Assembly (NCBI GenBank): GCA_009602735.1
Contig: WELA01007315.1
Location: 554,563 to 580,934, forward strand
DNA length: 26,372 nt
Direction: 5' to 3'
From: Mesotaenium endlicherianum
Taxonomy: Eukaryota > Streptophyta > Zygnematophyceae > Zygnematales > Mesotaeniaceae
Shown: positions 19,912 through 26,372 of the stretch, piece after piece
How the letters are laid out: each line of letters begins with the position of its first letter
Position numbering within the stretch: the stretch's first letter is position 1
The notes under the pieces: model-generated
Seen by the model: only the letters and a program-made list of their open reading frames with translations
Database searches by the model: none
What the model was told of the DNA's origin: nothing
Translations under genes and position numbers: made by a program

Positions 19912-22247
19912 GGCGCTCTCCCTCAAGCTCTGCCTCTATTTCTGGCTCTCTCTCTATTTGCGCTCAGTGGGAGCTACACCAGGAGCTAGAGGAGCCTTGA
20001 ACCCCTGAACCCCCAAACCCCTGATTCTGCACGCTTGTCAGAAGCCGAGCCCCAAAACCCTAGTCCAGGCTAGAGATAGCCTAGTATGTCCGAGGCGTGA
20101 GCCTTCATGCAAGGCCCAAATGCGGGGTTTGCCTGAAAAACTGCAGCTGCAGTCTCCAGGTCTGGACTTGGGCGGAGCTTATTGCTCCGATCTCTCTTCC
20201 CCCCGTCACCCTGCAGAACAGGGAAGGAATAGCTTGGTGTCAGGGCTATGTATCGAGCTCAAGTAACCTCAGAGAGGTGCAGCAGACTTCCACTCCCACC
20301 CTTTTCATCGATTCAGAGAAACCATATTCATAACCATGCTAGATGGAAATGACACTTTTGGGTGGGCTGAATTGCTCCCCAGGGCAAAGTTCGAACAGGG
20401 TGTGCGAAACAAAACTGTTCCGCAACAATAGCATCATGTCACCCAATGCCGTCCTCTCCTCAGGAGCTTCAGTAGCTTCTGAGAGTCAGTGCAGGCGTGA
20501 AGCCAGAGCCTGACTGGAGCTGCTGTTCACGAGCGTACTTTGTGAAGGGGAGTTTCTCCTAGCTTAACCATCGTGCACAGCCTTTGACTTCGTGAAGTTA
20601 TATGCCTCCCAGAAAGATTGCTGCGTATAGGTCATTCTAGATACACAATGGCCAGAAAAAGCTGCAGCGATCCCCAAACTTTGTTCTTGAATCTAATTCT
20701 TCTCAGAACGACAAGAAAACAAACTCTCAATTCCTTCGAAGTACCGTAGGATATCTAACAAGTTCCTATTGCGTTGTACTAATGTGCCCTTGATACCCAA
20801 TCAGCATGATACCCTATGCAGAGAACCCGCCAACCGAAGCGTTATAAGTAGGGCAATAACCAGCCGGCCTACACGATGCTTTAATTGAAACTCTTCCTTC
20901 TTCAAAGAACCAGGAGGATGTATAACAAGTGAATACAAAAAATGTGAAGCGGAAGGAGGAGAAGATGTCCCTTAGTAAGCTTACCTTTCTCAAGTGCTTT
21001 CGTGATTGAAGCCTCAATCACCCCAGGCAGGGGGGATTCAGTCGCGTGCCAAGTTATAAAATGGCATCATTATACTCTGCGAGCGTGTGATGCCTGCTTC
21101 ATGGCAATTTATAACTGCTAAATTCTCGCGCAGACTTCGGCACTGAAGCAATCTTGAGCACTCCTCCTTGCAAAGGAAGTAATCATTATTTGCCAACAGG
21201 GAAACAGGTCACGCGATACGTGCCTCTGTAGAGTTTCACAAGCGAGAAGCGAAAACTTAACTTGGGTTAACTAAACTGGATGAACAGAAATAGCCTTCAT
21301 ATTATTTCGAACGGTCTTCTTTGCATGAGAAATTCTTTAGTTCGCTCTTGGACGTTCTTCCTGCGAGGTTGGGCACATGTCTTATTCATGGGCGTGAGTA
21401 GCTTACAATAAACATATATCTTTGTATGGCGAGGCCACATCTATTTCCTATAATAGGTTCTCAAACCAAGTCTTCACAGCCACGACAGATTTCATGTAGC
21501 ACTCTGCAAGCTCCCATCCATGAAAGCCAAAGCAGCTCGGTTCATGAGAGAAGAACAGATGCTGTAGGTACTGTTTACAGGTACTGCTTCATCCACTTTT
21601 ATCCAAGTTGCCTGCTGTCACAGTCCATGTTGTTTGATGTTTACTTAGTAAATTGCAGCTGTTTTATTCAGTAAGTTCTGCCGCGGGGGCCTTTTGCATG
21701 AGGTATCCAAGGGCGCAGTTGCCCAGGCCTACTTGTGCACGTGAATGAGCGGACGTGACTGGGCTACACCTGTATTTTACGTCCCAGAGTATGACGTGGG
21801 AGATTGGGCCACAGCAGATACTTGGAATAATCAAGGGGGGCATGTCTGTAAGGAACTAACACCCTGATAGCTGCCAATGGTGCAACGACAGAACATCAAC
21901 ATCATATGTACTGATCCTCTAGCATCGTGCTTCTGCACATGAAAAAAGTGTCAATTTGCGCTTGTGCGCATACATACCCGGATGCAGTGTATGGCATTCT
22001 AGAGCCAGAAAAGCACGACCTTTAGAATTTGATGTGCTCAAATTGCCCCTCCCAAGAGCGCTGACTGGTTAACTTGCACTATGTGTGATCTTCACTTGCA
22101 CTATGCGTGATTTCAATCAGTTCTCTTCCAGCCGCTTTTGACAGCAGCCATGGCCCCAGCCAAGCGGGCGTTGCCAGGGGCACCTGGGCTTGTCGTGGGA
22201 GCGATCTCAGCGGCGGGGGCTCGTTAGAGCGAGATGGAGGCGTGGCA
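19912..22247. other. intergenic region between divergent transporter and G-patch genes
   Basis: No coding region, RNA gene or known mobile element was recognised in this 2.3 kb. It should hold the promoters and 5' untranslated regions of both flanking genes. A telo-box-like AAACCCTA is at 20055-20062. A direct repeat of 18 bp (ACTTGCACTATG[T/C]GTGAT) lies at 22072-22089 and 22094-22111. Upstream exons of the G-patch gene could lie near its right end, since a pyrimidine-rich acceptor-like site ends at 22131. Confidence 0.5.
20055..20062. promoter_or_regulatory. telo-box-like motif upstream of transporter gene
   Basis: AAACCCTA matches the plant interstitial telomere motif common in promoters of growth and translation genes. 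It lies about 145 bp upstream of the transporter ATG. A single 8-bp match can arise by chance. Confidence 0.3.
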
Positions 22248-24029
22248 ATGGGAGCCGCAGCCCCCTCGTATCAGATCCCTGCAGGCAACATTGGTTATCA
22301 GGTGCGTATCATTGCACTCATTAACACTCATCATGTCCTGTGTCTAGTTTAGCCAGTCGTGTCTTCCCGCCTTCAAAATTGTGTCAGCAGTTTGATTCAT
22401 GTCAAATATGCTTGGCTTTCGGAGAATACACGGATCAGTGTGGTGTTACACAATCTTTTGTCATCAATCATGAGGTCTTACCTCACTCGTATGTGTCCCG
22501 TAGTAACTGGCATTTATTCCCTATTTTAGATTAATTGCTCACAACGAGGCTTCTGGGGGGGGGACACGGATTTGGACACTCTTGCGCCTCTCACCAGTGA
22601 CAAGTGGCGGGTAGAGGCTGCTGCGGGAGGAGCTCAGCTGGGGGGTGGTGGCTGATTTCGGTTTGCGTGTGCTCTGTCCCGGCAGTTGCTCAAGAAAGCT
22701 GGATGGACGGAAGAGAAGGGGCTCGGCGCTTCAGAGCAGGTGTGAACATCATGTGCGGCCCTTCTTCCTCTGCTTCGAGACTGATGCCCAACGGCGGTGT
22801 TGGTGGCGGGAGTCCTGATGTTTCTCAGGAGGGATTCTAAAGTGTTGAGATTTGATCCCCTCTCGAGAGCCCGCATTCACATGCATGTTCATGGAGTGTT
22901 TCATTGAGCAAGGTTCTGCATTGCCTACGTTAGATTGAGTACTCTTGTGAACATGTGGGCCGCCCAAATGTCTCTGATAGACGGATAGCCATACATGGGA
23001 AGTGAGAGGGGAACGCACGCTTGATTGAAAGCGGTGGAAACAATTACTTGTTTTTCATCCTCTACTTTAAGGCTGGGATGTGTATGCTTTCCTACCTTCT
23101 TGTCCCTTTTCCGTCATATACCTCTGTCCTACACAGGGTCTGCCTACCTTCTCCCTTGTCTGGGAAGGTGCATTTTTTGATAGTGGAACTATGAGCCATG
23201 TTGGATGAGTGCTGATGCCTGTGTCCCATGGTGTGCGTCTGTATCTTGGGACCTCGTAGGGGAGGCGGAATCCTCTGGAGGCGCACATCAAGAACGACAA
23301 GCGGGGCATTGGGGCCAAGTCGAAGCGGCGGGAGCTTGCAGAGGACGGGGTGGCCGGTCAGGACTCCAAAAAGATGAAGCAGGTCAACTCTCCCACTCTC
23401 TGTGTCTCTGCGTTGCTTCGCATGGCGCTTGGCTCAGGTGCAGGTGCCGTCCCCAGGCTCCTCCTCTTGCAGCCGGCTGGGGCGTGTGGTGCTGCCTGCG
23501 CTTCATCACAACCTTGGTTGCTACGGCAGACTAGTTATGTGATTGCTTGCATGTTTCTGATGCAAGAGAGATCCATATGATGCTGCCAGGCTTGCTCCCC
23601 TGCCCCTTTGTGATGACAGGAAGCAATTTTATGCACTAATTGCCTCTTCCATGCCGTATGCCAGTCTAAAGTATCAACAGGCCTTCAATTTTGTTGGTTT
23701 GCTATATGATCACTCTTACCAAATTTTGTCGTCTGATTCAGAGCAACAGATGCTTCCCATGTACGAAGCATACTTTCGAAGTTGATTGGTTCTGCTTTCG
23801 AGGTAGTGGTACATTGTCATATTCCAATTATCACAGGGTCGTGCTCTTGATGTCACTTTTTCACTTTGGCAATGGGTCCACATGCATGATGCAGGAGGAT
23901 TTGACCAAGGAGACTGAGGAGAAACCCATGTCCAAGAAAACTCGCAAACTGTTGAGGGAAGCAGAGTTAGCTAGGGAGCATGCGATTGCAAGACATATTT
24001 ACCAAGAGTTTCTGCCCGATAATGTTTAA
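22248..24029 (+). CDS. D111/G-patch domain protein, 4 exons
   Basis: G-patch proteins bind RNA helicases or RNA and act mostly in nuclear splicing or ribosome assembly. Predicted exons are 22248-22301, 22686-22739, 23260-23382 and 23895-24029. All junctions are phase 0 with GT-AG borders, giving 121 aa. The G-patch spans about residues 14-56: NIGYQLLKKAGW, then GLGASEQ, then HIKNDKRGIGAK. The C-terminal helix-rich tail (SKKTRKLLREAEL, ending YQEFLPDNV) resembles the tail of plant D111/G-patch proteins, which supports the TAA stop. The chosen ATG lies directly before the conserved part. The same frame is open upstream to about 22107, so extra N-terminal sequence or upstream exons are possible. 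It faces the CAND2-like gene tail to tail. Confidence 0.85.
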
Positions 24030-24341
24030 GCATCGCCGTGATCGGCTTCATGTACAGTTGTCTTTGTCCAAGCTTAGTTGACTCTATCAAGTTCGTCTTC
24101 AATTCATGGTGTCCTCTTCAGCAACAAAGCAAGCAGGTTAGGTGATATTTGGCTGTGTTTGACTTGGCAGTCACGTGAATTATCCGAAGGCCACAGTGCT
24201 GGCTTGTGGTTCCTGCCCATATGCATATCCAAGATAGGAACAACTCAATAGTGGGAATCCACAGCAATAGTGATTCACACACATCAAGGAACACTGATTA
24301 TAGTGTCAGCGCTATTTACACCTGCAAAATACCTTGCGTCT
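24030..24341. other. convergent 3' intergenic region
   Basis: These 312 bp separate the G-patch stop (plus) from the CAND2-like stop (minus) and must hold both 3' ends. I see no gene and no clear poly-A signal. A TGTAA-type signal typical of chlorophycean algae is not evident after the G-patch stop. Confidence 0.55.
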
Positions 24342-26347
24342 TCACTCCCAATTCTCGTCAAAATAACCCGCATCTTTCATCTCCGAGTAGTAGGCCTCCT
24401 CCAGTTGAACCTCTTCCTCCTGCGCCACAGCGCACATCAACCACGAGGTGTTGAATGCAGCACGAACTTTTGAATTGGATGCAGGAAGGTTTCAGCTCGT
24501 CAGAAGCACAGACTACCATTCAATGACTACCTTTTAAAAAAGTGTCTGAGAACCACGTCCTCAATGCTTTTCTCCTCCTAAACATCTCACACATGAAAAA
24601 AGCTTGCACAACAAATCACCCGCAGAGAATTTGCTCAACGCTTCGTAAATTTTAAAGTAACACTGATAAGGGTGATGCACAGAATGGGTACAAACATCTG
24701 AAACATTAGCCAGCTTCACAGGGGGCTCAACAAGTACCTTGAAAAAGTCTGCCAGGAACGTGATGTACAGCAGAGGAGGGTAGAAGGCATAGTAGGTGAA
24801 CCCCGCCAATCCATATATACTGCACATCCACATTCCCACCCGCGTTCACATCCACATTCACGTTTGCATTCATGCACCTCTCCTCCGCACCCCAGTAGAG
24901 GACCCAGAGGAAAGCAGGTAGCATTGACTACGTCGTCCTGTCCGGCATAAGGCACGCGAGCACTGCAAGGGTGTCGTACACCCAAGCACTAGGAAGTCTT
25001 TTGAGCCACAACCAAGGATAGTCTGGCACCCCGGTAACTGCCAAACTCACCGAAAGGTCTGAGTCGCCAACAAATCCTCTCTTCACCTCTCTACGACCAT
25101 TTACACAGGCGGCAAAGGTGCCTCTGGGGACGAAGCAACGAGACTGGACGTGAAGGACGACCTTCACAGGACCGGAGTCTCCCCACGGCAGCCCAGATCT
25201 TCAGCATCCTCACACTGCAACTGAGGAGGCCCCTGAGAATGCCTATCAAGAACGCAGGTGGCAGCAGAAGACCGCGCACAACACACCAGCTGGTGTTCCA
25301 CAGTGGAGGAGGACACACAGTGGACGGTGTTAGATGCAACAGGAGGCAAGTTGTCAGAGCAGGGCAGTCAGCGCCTACTTACCAGTAGCCAAAGTCAACG
25401 CTCAGGTCCAGAAGGAGGCTCCCCAGGAAGGCGAGGAGGTTGAGCAGGCACAGCAGGAGGGCGTAGCGATAGAAGGCCGGCCGAGCTGCAGCATGGCCCG
25501 CCCGCAAGCCATCCAGAGAGAGCGAGAGGAGGAGACAACAGCACGCAGATGCGCAGCAGAGTGAGTGCAAGGACTGGCGCTTCCAGCCGGGGCCGCTGCA
25601 GCGCCTCGCCAGATGTTGCCAGCACGTGCTCCTGTGAACCTCTAAAAAGGAGGCCTCGAAGACACAGCCCACAAGCTGCGCCTCCCTGCCTGTTCCCCCC
25701 CTGCCTCACTGCCTGCCTTGCTGTTTCTCTTCCCTCGCACCATCCAGCAGGGGAAACACAGCTGTGCTGCTTCACGAGTGCGTGGGTCTGCTGTGCCTGC
25801 AGCAAGAAGAGGGAGGGCGCAGAAGGCGGAATTGCGAAGCAGACCGTACATCCCCAACGACCCCTCAGCCTGCAGCGTGCAGCTGTGATGCCGCTCTCCT
25901 TGCTTCCAATCTTCTCGCTGAGCATGGGCGGACAGGAGGCAGCAGTGGGCAGCAGTATTGCAGGTGCTAGACATCAGGGCCAGCTGGCACAACACAACGG
26001 TCTGCCAGGAGGGCACCGCCAGCTGTCAGGCAGGTAGGCAGGAGGGTGGGAGGGGCGCTGAGCCAGGGCAGGCCGGCCCACGAACAGCATGGCTGGAAGG
26101 AGGGAGCGAGGAAAGGCGGGGGGCAGGCAAGCAGGAAGGCAGGGAGGCAGGGAGGGAGGGAGAGGCGACAACGGGTGGTCGCACCCGGCAGCCTGTCGCG
26201 CCACTTGGTGTAGGGCAGCACGATGAGCGACAGGTAGATGGCGGCAAACAGCAGGTCGTGGAACGCCCAGAAGGCCCACTTGCGCCAGTCCTCGCGCTCG
26301 CCGCCCGTGATGAACAGCGGCACGCCCCACCCCATTATGAACGCCGC
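24342..26347 (-). CDS. CAND2/TPRA1-like seven-helix membrane protein, C-terminal part, 4 exons
   Basis: This family is plant 'candidate G-protein coupled receptor 2' and animal TPRA1/GPR175: multi-pass membrane proteins whose ligand is unproven. Exons on the minus strand are 26347-26185, 25485-25383, 24819-24738 and 24419-24342, with matching phases 1, 2 and 0 and GT-AG borders. The 141 visible residues read AAFIMGWGVPLFITGGERED, then a helix (FHDLLFAAIYLSLIVLPYTK), WRDRLPARPAFYRYALLL, LLNLLAFLG, DFGY, a helix with YAFYPPLLYITFLADFF, and a tail with AYYSEMKDAGYFD before TGA. The tail closely resembles the plant family's conserved C-terminus. Upstream exons lie beyond the window's right edge. 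The G-rich (GGCA/GGGA) tract at about 26035-26165 is in the first visible intron. Confidence 0.87.
26035..26165. repeat. G-rich GGCA/GGGA simple repeat in intron
   Basis: The plus strand carries GGCAGG, GGAGGG and similar units with many runs of three or more G. It lies in the intron between the first two visible exons of the CAND2-like gene, near the donor at 26184. It has quadruplex potential but no demonstrated role. Confidence 0.65.
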
Positions 26348-26372
26348 CTGCTCCCCCCTCCCCCCTCCCCCC

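Noticed and set aside
22604-23534. Other plus-strand ORFs overlapping the G-patch gene
   Set aside because: They are out of frame with the conserved G-patch exons or read introns, and their composition is not protein-like.
1-26372. CRISPR array, bacterial operon, rRNA or tRNA genes
   Set aside because: No regular direct repeats with unique spacers and no tRNA or rRNA signature were seen. Intron-bearing genes and gypsy elements show the DNA is eukaryotic.

Overview
This window looks like nuclear DNA of a green-lineage eukaryote, most likely a green or charophyte alga with a transposon-rich genome. The genes are interrupted by GT-AG introns of about 0.3 to 1.1 kb. One partial gene matches the plant candidate GPCR family (CAND2-like; animal TPRA1/GPR175). 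One is a D111/G-patch protein. One is a peptide transporter closer to the SLC15/bacterial POT type than to land-plant NPF transporters. The Ty3/gypsy elements have a primer site resembling plant initiator-Met tRNA and a chromodomain. The species itself cannot be read from the sequence.

The left half (1-13528) is a graveyard of LTR retrotransposons. Element A (145-2471, +) keeps the RNase H tail, integrase, chromodomain, polypurine tract and 3' LTR. It abuts element B (2472-about 4570, +), a second gypsy lineage with protease tail, RT and RNase H. B is followed by a long broken ORF of unknown function (4574-6249). Element C (7068-12961, -) belongs to the same family as A and is nearly complete: 5' LTR, PBS, gag, protease, RT, RNase H, integrase, chromodomain, PPT and a truncated 3' LTR. 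It is inactivated by stops and frameshifts, and a 195-bp inverted LTR piece sits in its RT gene. A roughly 392-bp unclassified repeat, here called R, occurs three times (1-144, 6676-7067 and, inverted, 13136-13528). It always ends at the same base while its neighbours differ, two of them being gypsy sequence at unrelated points.

The right half (13529-26372) is GC-richer host sequence. An LRR-like coding tail (13550-13990) is cut close to the third R copy. A four-exon proton-coupled oligopeptide transporter gene runs on the minus strand (19911 to 15091; predicted 671 aa), with an assembly gap in its third intron. A four-exon G-patch gene (22248-24029, +; at least 121 aa) faces away from it across about 2.3 kb with no recognised gene. 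The 3' part of a CAND2-like seven-helix membrane protein gene (26347 to 24342, -; four exons) ends 312 bp from the G-patch stop, tail to tail.

The three host genes show no functional link to one another: a membrane nutrient transporter, a putative RNA-processing factor and a putative receptor. I found no convincing new biological system. The best candidates for novelty are the R repeat, the unrecognised ORF at 4574-6249 and the inverted LTR insertion in element C.
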